Of a DNA stretch of 38,120 nt, positions 14,985-24,069 are shown in pieces. Every line of letters starts with the position of its first letter. The first letter of the stretch is position 1. Position numbers and translations under genes: made by a program. A model generated the notes under the pieces. It did no database searches, had not been told where the DNA came from, and worked only from the letters and a program-made list of their open reading frames with translations. The stretch is from Akkermansiaceae bacterium. Its GTDB lineage: Bacteria > Verrucomicrobiota > Verrucomicrobiia > Verrucomicrobiales > Akkermansiaceae. Where the stretch lies: the NCBI GenBank assembly GCA_903888515.1, contig CAISTY010000192.1, positions 1-38,120 on the forward strand. The letters run 5' to 3'.

Positions 14985-16580
14985 TTATCCGCGCAGACGG
15001 CGCGTCACCATTGCCAGCACGTCCCGGGCTTCCGCAACATGCAGCACGCGCGCCACCACAAAATAGACCGCTGCCGCCGCGCCGACGGTAACCATCAAGC
15101 CGCCGGCCCGCAGCCACCACGACAGATGCCCGGGGTCTTGGAAAAAGAAATGCTGCGCCAGCAGGCAAACAGCCGCCATCGCCACCCCGGCGACCGCCAG
15201 CTTCGCCAGCAATCCTAACAAGTCCCGCGTGCCGATGTCGCCCACGCATTTGTGCATGGCGCAAAAGAGGATGAGGAAATTCACGGTGGCGCTGATGCTG
15301 GTGGTCAGCGCCAGCGATTCGTGGCCCCAGCGCATGACAAACACGAAGAACCAGTTGAATCCCAGATTGAGCCCGAGAGCGAAGATGCTGACCATCATGG
15401 GCAGCCAGCGCTTGTCGATCGCGTAAAACGCCGGCTGCAAAACTTTGAGCCAAGCATAACATAACAGCCCGTAACCGTAGGCCCGCAGCGCCACCGCAGT
15501 CTGCATCCGGTCGAACGCGTCGAAGTTGCCGCGCTCGTAAAGCACACTCACGATCGGCTCGGCTAACAACACCAACCCGAACATCGAGGGCAGCACCATA
15601 AACGCCACCAAACGCAAACCCTTGGCGAGCGTCGGCTTGAAATCCGCAGACACCCCGCCGACGGCCGCACGCGCGAGCGCCGGCAAGGTCACCGTGGCCA
15701 CCGCCACCCCGAACACGCCGATGGGCAGTTGCATCAACCGGAACGCATAACTCAACCAACTCACCGCACCCTCCCCCACCCCATATGCGAACATCGCGTT
15801 GATCACCACGTTCACTTGCACGACCGATGCGGCGATCACCGCCGGCCCCATCAGCCGCAGAATCTGCCGCACGCCGGAGTCGCACCAACGGAAATCCGCC
15901 ACAAACCGGTATCCCGCCGCCCGCAGCGCCGGCAACTGGCAGACCAACTGCGCCAACCCGCCGATCACCACGCCGATGGCAAACCCCACCAAACTTTGTT
16001 TGCCCCAGGCGGGATCCATCCACCACCCGATCACCGCGCCGCCTATCATCGAACCGAGATTGAAAAAACACGACGCCAGCGCGGGCATGCCGAAAATGTT
16101 GCGGGCATTGAGCATGCCCATCACCAGTGCCGCCAGCGAAACCAACAGGATGAACGGATACATCACGCGCACCATCGTGACGGTGAGCACGATTTCCTCC
16201 GGGTTGTAAGCGCGCGGCGAGTTGCCGGCCCGCGAAAGAGACGTGAGGAAATCGACGATCCACGGCGCTAACAGCATGCCCAGCAGCGTGATGAGGCTCA
16301 TGAACACCGCCGCCAGCGTCATCATCTTGTTCGCCAACAACCATGCGGATTCCTCACCCTCCGCCTTGAGCTTTTTCGAAAACACCGTCACGAACGCCTG
16401 CGACAGCGCTCCTTCCGCAAATAAATCGCGCAGCAGGTTGGGCACCTTGAATGCCAGATAGAAACAATCCATCCACTTGCTGCCACCGAACAGCCCGGCG
16501 AACATCATCTCGCGCAGCAAGCCCAGCACCCGGCTCGCCATCACGGCGGCGCTGACTTTCCAAGTGGCTTTGGTGGTCAT
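14985..16580 (-). CDS. murJ: Lipid II flippase MurJ
   Basis: The 531-residue polytopic membrane protein begins MASRVLGLLREMMFAGLFGG, then KWMDCFYLAFKVPNLLRDLF and AEGALSQAFVTVFSKKL, the diagnostic first-helix region of MurJ/MviN with the conserved Arg residues of the central cavity. About 14 hydrophobic helices follow, as expected for the MOP-exporter fold. MurJ flips undecaprenyl-linked peptidoglycan precursors across the inner membrane, so its presence argues for a peptidoglycan wall, which fits Verrucomicrobiota. It is divergent from the TPR gene, with starts 147 nt apart. Its 3' end converges on the phosphoesterase across 289 bases with no obvious terminator. Confidence 0.95.
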   Translation of the reverse strand: MTTKATWKVSAAVMASRVLGLLREMMFAGLFGGSKWMDCFYLAFKVPNLLRDLFAEGALSQAFVTVFSKKLKAEGEESAWLLANKMMTLAAVFMSLITLLGMLLAPWIVDFLTSLSRAGNSPRAYNPEEIVLTVTMVRVMYPFILLVSLAALVMGMLNARNIFGMPALASCFFNLGSMIGGAVIGWWMDPAWGKQSLVGFAIGVVIGGLAQLVCQLPALRAAGYRFVADFRWCDSGVRQILRLMGPAVIAASVVQVNVVINAMFAYGVGEGAVSWLSYAFRLMQLPIGVFGVAVATVTLPALARAAVGGVSADFKPTLAKGLRLVAFMVLPSMFGLVLLAEPIVSVLYERGNFDAFDRMQTAVALRAYGYGLLCYAWLKVLQPAFYAIDKRWLPMMVSIFALGLNLGFNWFFVFVMRWGHESLALTTSISATVNFLILFCAMHKCVGDIGTRDLLGLLAKLAVAGVAMAAVCLLAQHFFFQDPGHLSWWLRAGGLMVTVGAAAAVYFVVARVLHVAEARDVLAMVTRRLRG

Positions 16581-16726
16581 CAGATGGAATATCGGTGTGA
16601 CAGGAGTTGCGGAACGAACCTTTCATAACCGCATCCCGGCCCGCTGGCTATCGCAGGATAATGAAATTTTCTTTTCCGCCTTGACAACGCGGGGCGCGGT
16701 GAACTTTGTTGCCCCCAGCACACCGT

Positions 16727-19711
16727 ATGTCGATCAAGTCGCTCCTATCTGCCGCTGTTTCCGCGGCTTGCTTGCTTTTCATGCTGGACACTCCTGCGGG
16801 TGCCCAAGCTCCCCCTGTCAAGCCAGCCGCCGTGCCTGCGGCCCCGCCCAAGGTGGACCCAACGGGCTGGGTTTCCCCTGCCGTGCTGGAAAAAATGTAC
16901 GAGGAGGCGGAGAAGGCTTTTTCCGAGAAGCAATACGACACCGCGATCACGAAAATCCACATACTGCTCAAGGCGATCGGAGATAACAAGGATATGCCGC
17001 TCGAGCTGCTGTATTTCAACATCGGTCTCGCCAACCTGCTGGGCAATAAACTGCCCGAAGCCGAAACAGCCTTCCTGGATTGCGTCAAGCGCTTCCCCAA
17101 ACACGAGTTCACGTCCCGCTGTCACCTCGGCATCGGACGCTCCCTCATGCAGCAGGATAACGCTGAGAAAAAACAGCGCGCCGTCGAGGCACTCAAAGTG
17201 GCAATGGACGATTCCAAATGCCGCTCCCAAGCGGGCCTCTGGCTCGGCCAGTTGTTTATGGCACTGAACAAACCCGACGAGGCCTTGAAAGTGTTCCGCA
17301 ACCTGATAGGTGCGGATGTCCGAACTCCCCAGCAAACCATGGCTGCCGTCGAAGTCGTCGGCCTGTTAGCCGAGATCGGCAAGATCGACGACCTGGTCCC
17401 CTACCTCGACTACCTCGGTCACCAAGCCGGCATCCGCGACTCACTGGCGTGGTTCTCCAACCAGGTGGTCGTCCGCGGTGATGAGTTGGTCGCCAAAGCC
17501 GAAGAAACAATCGGTAGCCCGTTGTTCGAAACCGCGCTCTGCATCTACCGCGCCATCCCATCACACAGCCAGATCGTGGAAACCCAAACCAGCGCTTTGG
17601 ATGTGATGCGTAAAAAGTGCAAACTCCTCGAAGACCGTGTGGCCAAAGAGCAAAGCGATGCCATCAACAAACGTTCGAATGCGACGGAACTCGTCGAGAT
17701 CCTCAAACCCTTCATCAAGGACACCGAAACGTCTCTGGCCGCCATCGAAAAAATCACCACTTTCGACGCGGCCCTGCTGATGCGCCGCGGCCGCTGCCTG
17801 GCGTATTTGGAACGCAACGGAGAAGCGCTCCTGTGTTTCCGCACACTGCGCACCCAATTCCCCGACGCCAAGGAGACGGAAAGCGCCGCCTATGCGGAAA
17901 TCTTCATCTACAACAAGCTCAAGGACAGCACCGAAATCAAGGAGAAATGCGACCTTTTCCTCACGAAATATCCGAAATCCGAACGCGCCGCTCAAGTCGC
18001 CACACTCGCCGGAGAAATCCTCTTGCAAAAAGGCGACTGGGCGGAAATCGGCGCGTTTTTTCGCGACCTCGCAACGAGATTCCCGAAGGCCGAAAATCTG
18101 GACAACTTCGTGTTCTATCAAGCCCTCGCTTTATTTCAGTCCGCCAACTTCATCGAGTCCACCCCGCTCTTCGAGCAATTCCTCAAGGATTTCCCCAACA
18201 GCGAGAGGGTGGAAACCGTCCTCTACTACTTGGCAATGTCGAATTTCTTCAGCAACAAATACAAGGAAACCATCGCTTCCTGTAAGGAGTATCTCGCCAA
18301 GTACCCCGAAGGACATTACGCCGGTGACATGATCTACCGGCTCGCCTTCATCGACTTCAACGACAAGGGTGATGAGTCGGCCCCCGCCGACCAACAGGCC
18401 GCCTATAAGAAAAAAATGGCGGACAAAATCACCAGTGAACTGGCGGACTTCCTGACCAAGTATCCCAACAATGCTGCCAACGGCGCGATGTACTGCCTCA
18501 TGGCCGATACCTATCGCAGGATGAACCAAAACGACGCGGCCATCACGGCCTATCAGGAATCGGTCAAGACCGACAGTCTCGACGACGTCATCCAGTATGC
18601 CCTCGATTCCGCCACCCCGCTGATGCAGGCCAAAAAGGACTGGGACGGAATCGCCAAAATGCACGGGGATTTCATCACACGCAAGCCCGAGAGCCAGTTG
18701 GCAATGCTCTCCACCATCTGGATCATGCGGGCGTTGACCTATGCGGGCAAGAGTGCCGAGGCCTCCGAAATACTCGCGACCAACCTCAAGAACCGCATCG
18801 GCGATCCCACCGGTGAGCAGGTCGAGGCGCTCATCGACGAACTCGTCAAATCCGTCGTGCCCCGCAGAAAGGCGAAAGACCTCGATATCGAGGCCATCGA
18901 CAAGCAACTCGTGGACTTGCTCAACAAAATCGTCGTCGGTCAGGAAAGCGCGACGACCAATGCCCGGATCTATTACGCCCGCGCCCGCCTCGCCCAAATG
19001 CTCAAGCGCAACGACCTGTCCGATACCTATCTGAAAGGCATCGCCACGAGCAACGCGCAGGATCCCAAAGCCCTCAGCCCCGCATTGCTGGCGTCATCCG
19101 GCGATATCCTGCTTAAAAACGGGGATTTGGAGGGTGCGGAGGCCATGTACATGCGGCTGAAGGATCGCTACAAGGATTCGATGTTCTCCGACGCCGGTCC
19201 GGTCGGCTTGGGCTTCATCGAGCTGGCCCGCAAGAAGCCCGAAGAAGCGCTCAAGATTTTCGACGATGCCATGGAAAACAATTCCGGCATCTCGCGCTTC
19301 AAGGAAGGCACGCTCGGCAAATTGCAGGCACTCGTCGAACTCGAAAAATACGAAACTGCCGAGAAGCTGGCCGAACAGATCGTCTCGGACAAAACCTTCC
19401 GCGGCGAAACCGCCGGCAAAGCCTACCTGCTATGGGGCCTGGCGTATCGGCAACAGGCGGCCAAATCGTCCTCCATTTCCCCGGCGGTGGCCAAGGATTT
19501 CCTGGCCAAGGCCCACGGTGTTTTTCAGCGTGTGTATACCGCCTATGTGAGCACGCCCGAGATCTGCGCGGAAGCGTATTGGCAGGCCTACGAGACCGCC
19601 AAGGAACTCGGCGACAACACGCTCGCCAATGATACCTTGAAAAAACTCGCCGACCACCCCAAACTCCTGAAAACCAAACGCTCACAGGACGCGCAGAAAT
19701 TGGTCAAATAA
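16727..19711 (+). CDS. Large secreted TPR protein of the Exb cluster
   Basis: The 994-residue product has a signal peptide (MSIKSLLSAAVSAACLLFML ending in GAQA) and a Pro/Ala-rich linker, then a long array of tetratricopeptide-like helical pairs, for example EEAEKAFSEKQYDTAITKIH, ELLYFNIGLANLLGNKLPEA, VLYYLAMSNFFSNKYKETI with SCKEYLAKYPEGHYA, and YCLMADTYRRMNQNDAAITA. Tyr/Pro turns of the type KYPxxxxA recur, as in BamD/YbgF-like periplasmic TPR proteins. It probably acts as a periplasmic scaffold or partner-binding arm. It is the first gene of a same-strand cluster and lies only 9 nt before the next gene. The ATG at 16727 is preferred over an upstream in-frame start at 16706 because of the signal peptide. 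No catalytic residues are evident. Confidence 0.85.
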   Translation: MSIKSLLSAAVSAACLLFMLDTPAGAQAPPVKPAAVPAAPPKVDPTGWVSPAVLEKMYEEAEKAFSEKQYDTAITKIHILLKAIGDNKDMPLELLYFNIGLANLLGNKLPEAETAFLDCVKRFPKHEFTSRCHLGIGRSLMQQDNAEKKQRAVEALKVAMDDSKCRSQAGLWLGQLFMALNKPDEALKVFRNLIGADVRTPQQTMAAVEVVGLLAEIGKIDDLVPYLDYLGHQAGIRDSLAWFSNQVVVRGDELVAKAEETIGSPLFETALCIYRAIPSHSQIVETQTSALDVMRKKCKLLEDRVAKEQSDAINKRSNATELVEILKPFIKDTETSLAAIEKITTFDAALLMRRGRCLAYLERNGEALLCFRTLRTQFPDAKETESAAYAEIFIYNKLKDSTEIKEKCDLFLTKYPKSERAAQVATLAGEILLQKGDWAEIGAFFRDLATRFPKAENLDNFVFYQALALFQSANFIESTPLFEQFLKDFPNSERVETVLYYLAMSNFFSNKYKETIASCKEYLAKYPEGHYAGDMIYRLAFIDFNDKGDESAPADQQAAYKKKMADKITSELADFLTKYPNNAANGAMYCLMADTYRRMNQNDAAITAYQESVKTDSLDDVIQYALDSATPLMQAKKDWDGIAKMHGDFITRKPESQLAMLSTIWIMRALTYAGKSAEASEILATNLKNRIGDPTGEQVEALIDELVKSVVPRRKAKDLDIEAIDKQLVDLLNKIVVGQESATTNARIYYARARLAQMLKRNDLSDTYLKGIATSNAQDPKALSPALLASSGDILLKNGDLEGAEAMYMRLKDRYKDSMFSDAGPVGLGFIELARKKPEEALKIFDDAMENNSGISRFKEGTLGKLQALVELEKYETAEKLAEQIVSDKTFRGETAGKAYLLWGLAYRQQAAKSSSISPAVAKDFLAKAHGVFQRVYTAYVSTPEICAEAYWQAYETAKELGDNTLANDTLKKLADHPKLLKTKRSQDAQKLVK

Positions 19712-19720
19712 TCTTCATCC

Positions 19721-20584
19721 ATGGCATCCGCACTTTCCAATCTCCGATCCGTCTTGCTGGGATGCTCGCTTGTCGCAGCGCAGATCGCCCTGTCATCCGC
19801 AGTCGAACCGGTGCGCATCGTCTTTATGAACGGCAAATCGATTCCGATTCACGCCGTCGCCAGAAAAGGGGATGATTTCGTCGCCACCGCCGCCACCGAT
19901 TTCTACAACGAGGGCCAGACAATCCCGTACGGCCTGGCGGACCATGTCTCTGGCAATGGCCCCCCAGAGTTGAAACAAGCTGTCGCCTTGCTGCTCATGG
20001 ATAAAACGTCGGACGCGAAAAAACTCCTTGAACCACTCGTCAGCCTGCACCGCATCTCCGCGAAAATCCCCGGCAACTACTGGGTGGAAGCCGCCCGGGC
20101 TCTGCTGGTGGCCTGCGCCGTGAGTGGCGATGCCCGGAAATGCACCGAACTCGGCACGGAGATTTCCGAGGCCACCCCCGCCGCCGGCACCGATCCATTC
20201 GTGAGGCTCGGCAAAGCCCTGCTCATGCCCGCCATGCTCAAACCGGAGGAACGCGAAACGGCATTGGCCGACTTGACGACCGACAAAAGCATGCCGGCGG
20301 ATGTTTGCGCCTATGCGTCCTTTTACCGCGCGAACCATGTCCGACAGGATAAGCGCGATGCCAATCGCAATGCCAAGGCACTGGAGGCCTATCTCATGGT
20401 GCCTTGTCTCTTTCCCTCCGGCGGATTGGTCATCACGGCCGCCGCCGAAATCAAGGCTGCGGAGTTGCTCAACGCGCCCGCTCGCCGCGAGGAGGCGTTG
20501 GCTCTGCTGCGTTCCGCCGTCCGCGGCGCGGCAGGCACCCCACTGCTGGAAGAAGCCAACAAGCGTCTCAAAAGTCTCCAATAA
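19721..20584 (+). CDS. Secreted helical-repeat protein of the Exb cluster, unknown function
   Basis: The 287-residue product has a signal peptide (MASALSNLRSVLLGCSLVAA then QIALSSAVEP). A short beta segment follows (VRIVFMNGKSIPIHAVARKG, residues 30-49), then helices rich in Ala and Leu (ELKQAVALLLMDKTSDAKKL; EEALALLRSAVRGAAG) that look like degenerate TPR pairs. I do not recognise a named family. The spacing of 9 nt from the TPR gene and 36 nt before exbB argues for one transcript and a shared envelope function. The short N-terminal strand region could be a small docking domain preceding the helices. Its role is unknown. Confidence 0.75.
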   Translation: MASALSNLRSVLLGCSLVAAQIALSSAVEPVRIVFMNGKSIPIHAVARKGDDFVATAATDFYNEGQTIPYGLADHVSGNGPPELKQAVALLLMDKTSDAKKLLEPLVSLHRISAKIPGNYWVEAARALLVACAVSGDARKCTELGTEISEATPAAGTDPFVRLGKALLMPAMLKPEERETALADLTTDKSMPADVCAYASFYRANHVRQDKRDANRNAKALEAYLMVPCLFPSGGLVITAAAEIKAAELLNAPARREEALALLRSAVRGAAGTPLLEEANKRLKSLQ

Positions 20585-20620
20585 ACCGTCCCACCCCAAA
20601 CACCGCATCCAACCAACCCC

Positions 20621-21430
20621 ATGAAAAAAACCATCCACGCGGCCGCACTCGCAGCTTATCTGCTCCTTCCCATCACCGCCCTCGCCGCCCCAGAGTCGGC
20701 CACCCAACCAAAAGAAGTCAAAAAAACCTTCATCGAGGTGCTCAAGGAAGGCGGTTGGTGCATGTGGCCTATCGGAATGTTCTCCGTCGCCACCGTCTGG
20801 CTCTCCATCGACATCTGGTTGCGCACCAGCCCCAAGAAAATGTGTCCCAGCACGGATGTGTTGACCGCCCGGCAGTTGTTCCTCGAAGGGGACTATGTGG
20901 GTGCTTACCAACAGATGAAGATCGCCACCAGCCCGTTCGCCCTGGTGGTGCAAGCCGCGCTCGGCTCCATCGGACACGGCAAGATCGCCACTGAAGAAGC
21001 CCTGTTGGCCGAGGTGGACAAGATCAGCTCCACGCTCCAGACCCGCGTCAATTACCTTTCGGTCATCGGGGTTTGCTCACCGATGGTCGGATTGCTCGGA
21101 ACGGTGGGCGGTATGCGAGGCGCGTTCTCCAGCCTCGGAACCACCGGCATCGGCGATACCTCGAAACTCTCCGCTCACATCGGTGAGGTGCTCATCGCCA
21201 CCGCTTCCGGTTTGTTCATCGCCATTCCCGCGTTCATCACCTTCTATTTCCTGCGCAACAAACTCCAAGGCAGCATCCACCACCTCCAGGCGGAAGCCGA
21301 AAGCCTGTTCCGCAATGCCCCTTACGAATATCTGAAGGATGCCGACGTCGGCCAGGAGGCGACCTACGCCGCTTTGCCTAACTGGATCACGGGAGACAAC
21401 GCAGCCGTTGCCAATGCCTTGCAGGACTGA
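20621..21430 (+). CDS. exbB: ExbB/TolQ/MotA-family proton channel subunit
   Basis: The 269-residue protein has an N-terminal signal-like helix (residues 1-22), a first core helix (about 46-64), a second with the conserved PMVGLLGTVGGMRGAF segment (about 146-169), and a third with EVLIATASGLFIAIPAFITF followed by YFLRN (about 189-213). This three-helix pattern and the GLLGTV and TAxGLxxAIPA motifs define ExbB/TolQ channels, which assemble as pentamers in the inner membrane and use the proton gradient to drive ExbD and a TonB-type partner. The cleavable-looking extra N-terminal helix is common in the larger ExbB variants of Gram-negatives. The exb symbol reflects family membership, not proven TonB energisation. 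Confidence 0.93.
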   Translation: MKKTIHAAALAAYLLLPITALAAPESATQPKEVKKTFIEVLKEGGWCMWPIGMFSVATVWLSIDIWLRTSPKKMCPSTDVLTARQLFLEGDYVGAYQQMKIATSPFALVVQAALGSIGHGKIATEEALLAEVDKISSTLQTRVNYLSVIGVCSPMVGLLGTVGGMRGAFSSLGTTGIGDTSKLSAHIGEVLIATASGLFIAIPAFITFYFLRNKLQGSIHHLQAEAESLFRNAPYEYLKDADVGQEATYAALPNWITGDNAAVANALQD

Positions 21431-21474
21431 GTGCCGGATCGATCAACCCATCTTAACCCCAACCCCTCGATTTT

Positions 21475-21927
21475 ATGGCTAGCGGCGGAGGAGGAACCGA
21501 AAGCGGCGAACCGGAATTCCAGATCGCTCCGATGATCGATGTGTTGCTCGTGTTGCTCATTTTCTTCATGAGTATCACGACAGCGGAAATCTTGAAAATC
21601 GACAAGAAAATCACGCTGCCGGTTTCACCCAACGCCACCAAACGCGATCCCACGATGAACCGCCACGAGGTTGCCATCAACGTCCGCTGGGACGCCGAAC
21701 AAGGCAAGGCGTTTTTGAAAGTCGATGACCGGGATTATCCCAACATCACCGACCTGATCCCCGTGCTCAAGAAGAAAAGCGAAGAGGATCATTTGGCGCG
21801 TGCCGTCATCCGCGGCGACCGCGCCCTGCCGGCCATCGAAATCCAGAAAATCATGACCCTCGTCGGCGAAGGCGGTATCTCCGACATCTCGTTCGCCGCC
21901 ACTAACAGGGCCGCCGCTAACAAGTAA
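21475..21927 (+). CDS. exbD: ExbD/TolR-family protein, first copy
   Basis: The 150-residue protein has a short cytoplasmic N-terminus, then one transmembrane helix IAPMIDVLLVLLIFFMSITT carrying the conserved proton-relay aspartate (D22), and a periplasmic domain with the ExbD fold (EVAINVRWD, DYPNITDLIPVLKKKSEED, AVIRGDRALPAIEIQKIM). It would sit as a dimer inside the ExbB pentamer and couple proton flow to movement. The Gly-rich start (MASGGGGTESG) is unusual but appears authentic, since the family match begins just after it. A second, diverged ExbD follows 10 nt later, so the complex may contain an ExbD1/ExbD2 heterodimer. Confidence 0.93.
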   Translation: MASGGGGTESGEPEFQIAPMIDVLLVLLIFFMSITTAEILKIDKKITLPVSPNATKRDPTMNRHEVAINVRWDAEQGKAFLKVDDRDYPNITDLIPVLKKKSEEDHLARAVIRGDRALPAIEIQKIMTLVGEGGISDISFAATNRAAANK

Positions 21928-21937
21928 CCCGTTCCCC

Positions 21938-22393
21938 ATGCGCAGACACTCCAGAAGAAAGCAGTCACCCGAGATCCATCTGGGATTCCAGATCGCGCCG
22001 ATGGTGGACGTGGTTTTCGTCATCATGTTGTTTTTCATGGTGTTGGCGGGCCAGGTTCAGGTCGAAAACGCCCACAACACCAAGCTGCCGGGCACCGTGC
22101 AGGTGGAGAATTCCGATACCCCCATGCCGGATGAAATCGCGATCCGTATCGAGGAAGACGGCCAAGTCTATCTCAACGATGAACCGAACGACACACCGCA
22201 GATCAAAGAACTCCCGGAGTTGACCACCACCCTGAAGCAACTCAAAGCAAGCAGCGTCGCCTCGCGCTCCGAGGTGCTGATCACCATCTACGCCAACGAA
22301 CAAGCCAAATACGATCGAGTCATTGATGTGCTCGATGCCCTCACCCAGGCGAAAATCGCAAATGTGACTTTCCAAGCGGGCGCTCCTGAGTGA
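21938..22393 (+). CDS. exbD: ExbD/TolR-family protein, second copy
   Basis: This 151-residue protein has a basic N-terminus (MRRHSRRKQS), a helix IAPMVDVVFVIMLFFMVLAG with the key aspartate D24, and a periplasmic ExbD domain (EIAIRIEEDGQVYLNDEP; EVLITIYANEQAKYDRVIDV; ANVTFQAGAP). It is clearly paralogous to the upstream ExbD but not a recent duplicate, as little identity remains outside the helix. The short gaps on both sides place it in the same operon as exbB and the toroid protein. Two tandem exbD genes are typical of the Exb clusters of PVC and some other phyla. Confidence 0.93.
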   Translation: MRRHSRRKQSPEIHLGFQIAPMVDVVFVIMLFFMVLAGQVQVENAHNTKLPGTVQVENSDTPMPDEIAIRIEEDGQVYLNDEPNDTPQIKELPELTTTLKQLKASSVASRSEVLITIYANEQAKYDRVIDVLDALTQAKIANVTFQAGAPE

Positions 22394-22424
22394 TAGTGTG
22401 TCATCTCAAACCCCAAAAATAGCC

Positions 22425-23981
22425 ATGGATACTCAGGATACTCAATTTTCCATAGAGGATGAGGAACTTCCAAGCGAACGCCGCTTACCGTTCTGGCAGA
22501 AAATCGGCGGCGGTGCGCTGACCTTCGCCATCTTGTTTCATGTGCTCCTGTTGATCATCGGCGCAATCTGGATTTTCCAGACCGTCATCATACCGGGGAA
22601 AAATGATGTCGATTTCCTGCCCGGTGGTGACGGCGGCGGCGGCGAGCGTGCGGCACAAACCAAGGTACAGCAAAAGAAACGCGCCCAGATCACCCCGTCC
22701 ACCAATGTCAAGCGGGTCTTTGCGGAAGGTGCCAAATCCACCTATTCCATTCCCGACCCGGGCGATACTTTCGGTGAAATGTCGCCGTTGTCATCGCTGG
22801 CCAGCGGTGGCATGTCCGGCGGTCTGGGCGGCAAAGGCACCGGTACAGGCTTCGGCAACGGCAGTGGCAGCGGCAGCGGCTTTGGTTCGGGTAACGGCGC
22901 GGGCAAATTCTTCGGCCTGGTCCCCGATGCGCTGAAAAAACGTTGTTCCAAGGACGACCGTGCTGCCCGCATGCGCGAGAATGGCGGCACTCCCGCCTGC
23001 GAGGATGCCGTGCTCAAGGGACTGCGCTGGTTCAAAACCCAACAGAAACCCGACGGTTCCTGGGGTGACCAGCACAAAACGGCCATGACCGGCCTCGTAT
23101 TGCTCGCTTATTTCGGCCACTGCGAAACCGTGGTATCCCAGGAATTCGGCGAAACCGTCGCGAAGGGAATCGTCTTTCTGATCGATCATGGCATGAAAAA
23201 CAACGGCCTGATGGGGGCGGATCCCAAGAGCCAGCCATTCTGTTATGAACACGGCATCGCCACTTACGCGCTCGCCGAGGCGGCCACCTTGTGCAAGGAA
23301 ACCAAGTGGCCCTATCTCAAAGACCTCGAAGCGATCACCCAAAAAGCCGGCCAAATCATCATCGACAGCCAGAATAAAAACGGCGGCTGGGCCTATCAAT
23401 ACGCCATGTATGACGGCCATACCGATCTCTCTATCGTCGGTTGGCAACTCCAGGCACTCAAGGCGTGCAGCCATGTGAACAGCGTCAAATTCAATGGCAT
23501 GCCCGGCTGCGTTGCCAAGGGGCTCAACTATGTGAATTCCTTGCAGGGCTCCACCGGCAACTTCGGCTATAATAGTCCGGGAGGCGCCGGCTACCAACCG
23601 CTCACCGGGGTTGGCATGCTGAGCAATCAAATGTGGGACAAAGGCAAATCACCCCAAATCTCCAAGGCTGCCAAACAAGTGTTGGAAAACGTGAAGTTCG
23701 ATTTCAAAACAGGTGCCAACCTTTATGCGGCTTACTACGAATCCCAAGCCATGATCCAGTGCGGCGGTGACGATTGGAAAAAATACAATGATCTGATGCG
23801 CGAACAATTGGTCGGCAGCCAGTTGGCGGATGGATCATGGGGCATCCCCCCCGGTGCCAGCCATATCAACAACAACGTCTTCAGCACCGCTCTCTGCACC
23901 CTCATGCTGGAAGTCTATTACCGCTTCCTGACCACCGGTGGCGGCCTATCCAAAGGACGTACCGGTCTATCCGGAATCTGA
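22425..23981 (+). CDS. Membrane-anchored squalene-cyclase-like toroid protein in the TonB position
   Basis: The 518-residue product has a cytoplasmic start, one transmembrane helix (about 31-53, ALTFAILFHVLLLIIGAIWI) with an in-membrane histidine (H39) recalling the TonB/TolA anchor, a Gly/Ser-rich linker (about 68-76 and 128-160), and a C-terminal alpha/alpha toroid of the prenyltransferase/squalene-oxidase repeat type. QW-like repeats appear at 206-213 (QQKPDGSW), 315-322 (SQNKNGGW), 372-381 and 465-472 (SQLADGSW). No DxDD or other cyclase catalytic motif is visible, so terpene cyclisation is doubtful. The position behind exbB-exbD-exbD and the TonB-like anchor suggest that it transmits force from the Exb motor. 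A GTG at 22398 would add nine residues; neither start has a good ribosome site. Confidence 0.85.
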   Translation: MDTQDTQFSIEDEELPSERRLPFWQKIGGGALTFAILFHVLLLIIGAIWIFQTVIIPGKNDVDFLPGGDGGGGERAAQTKVQQKKRAQITPSTNVKRVFAEGAKSTYSIPDPGDTFGEMSPLSSLASGGMSGGLGGKGTGTGFGNGSGSGSGFGSGNGAGKFFGLVPDALKKRCSKDDRAARMRENGGTPACEDAVLKGLRWFKTQQKPDGSWGDQHKTAMTGLVLLAYFGHCETVVSQEFGETVAKGIVFLIDHGMKNNGLMGADPKSQPFCYEHGIATYALAEAATLCKETKWPYLKDLEAITQKAGQIIIDSQNKNGGWAYQYAMYDGHTDLSIVGWQLQALKACSHVNSVKFNGMPGCVAKGLNYVNSLQGSTGNFGYNSPGGAGYQPLTGVGMLSNQMWDKGKSPQISKAAKQVLENVKFDFKTGANLYAAYYESQAMIQCGGDDWKKYNDLMREQLVGSQLADGSWGIPPGASHINNNVFSTALCTLMLEVYYRFLTTGGGLSKGRTGLSGI

Positions 23982-24069
23982 TTGACCGTTTTCGCCGGAA
24001 AATGCTGGAGACCATCGACGGCTTCGTTCACGTGCCGGTCTATCCAGAATCTGATTGGCCGTTTTCGCC
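23962..24069. repeat. 35-bp direct repeat spanning the toroid gene's stop codon
   Basis: Copy one (23962-23996) and copy two (24035-24069) match at 33 of 35 positions (mismatches at 23973/24046 and 23985/24058) and are separated by 38 bases. Copy one contains the last codons and TGA of the toroid gene; copy two is noncoding. It is likely a local duplication. Confidence 0.9.

Noticed and set aside
14884..16344. 486-codon minus-strand frame overlapping murJ
   Set aside because: It is an alternative frame of murJ with low-complexity Gly/Arg/Val-rich translation and no recognisable domain.
16681..16709. TTGACA box as a sigma-70 promoter of the TPR/Exb cluster
   Set aside because: The -35 match is perfect, but the -10 position at 17 nt (CTTTGT) is poor, so a promoter cannot be claimed.
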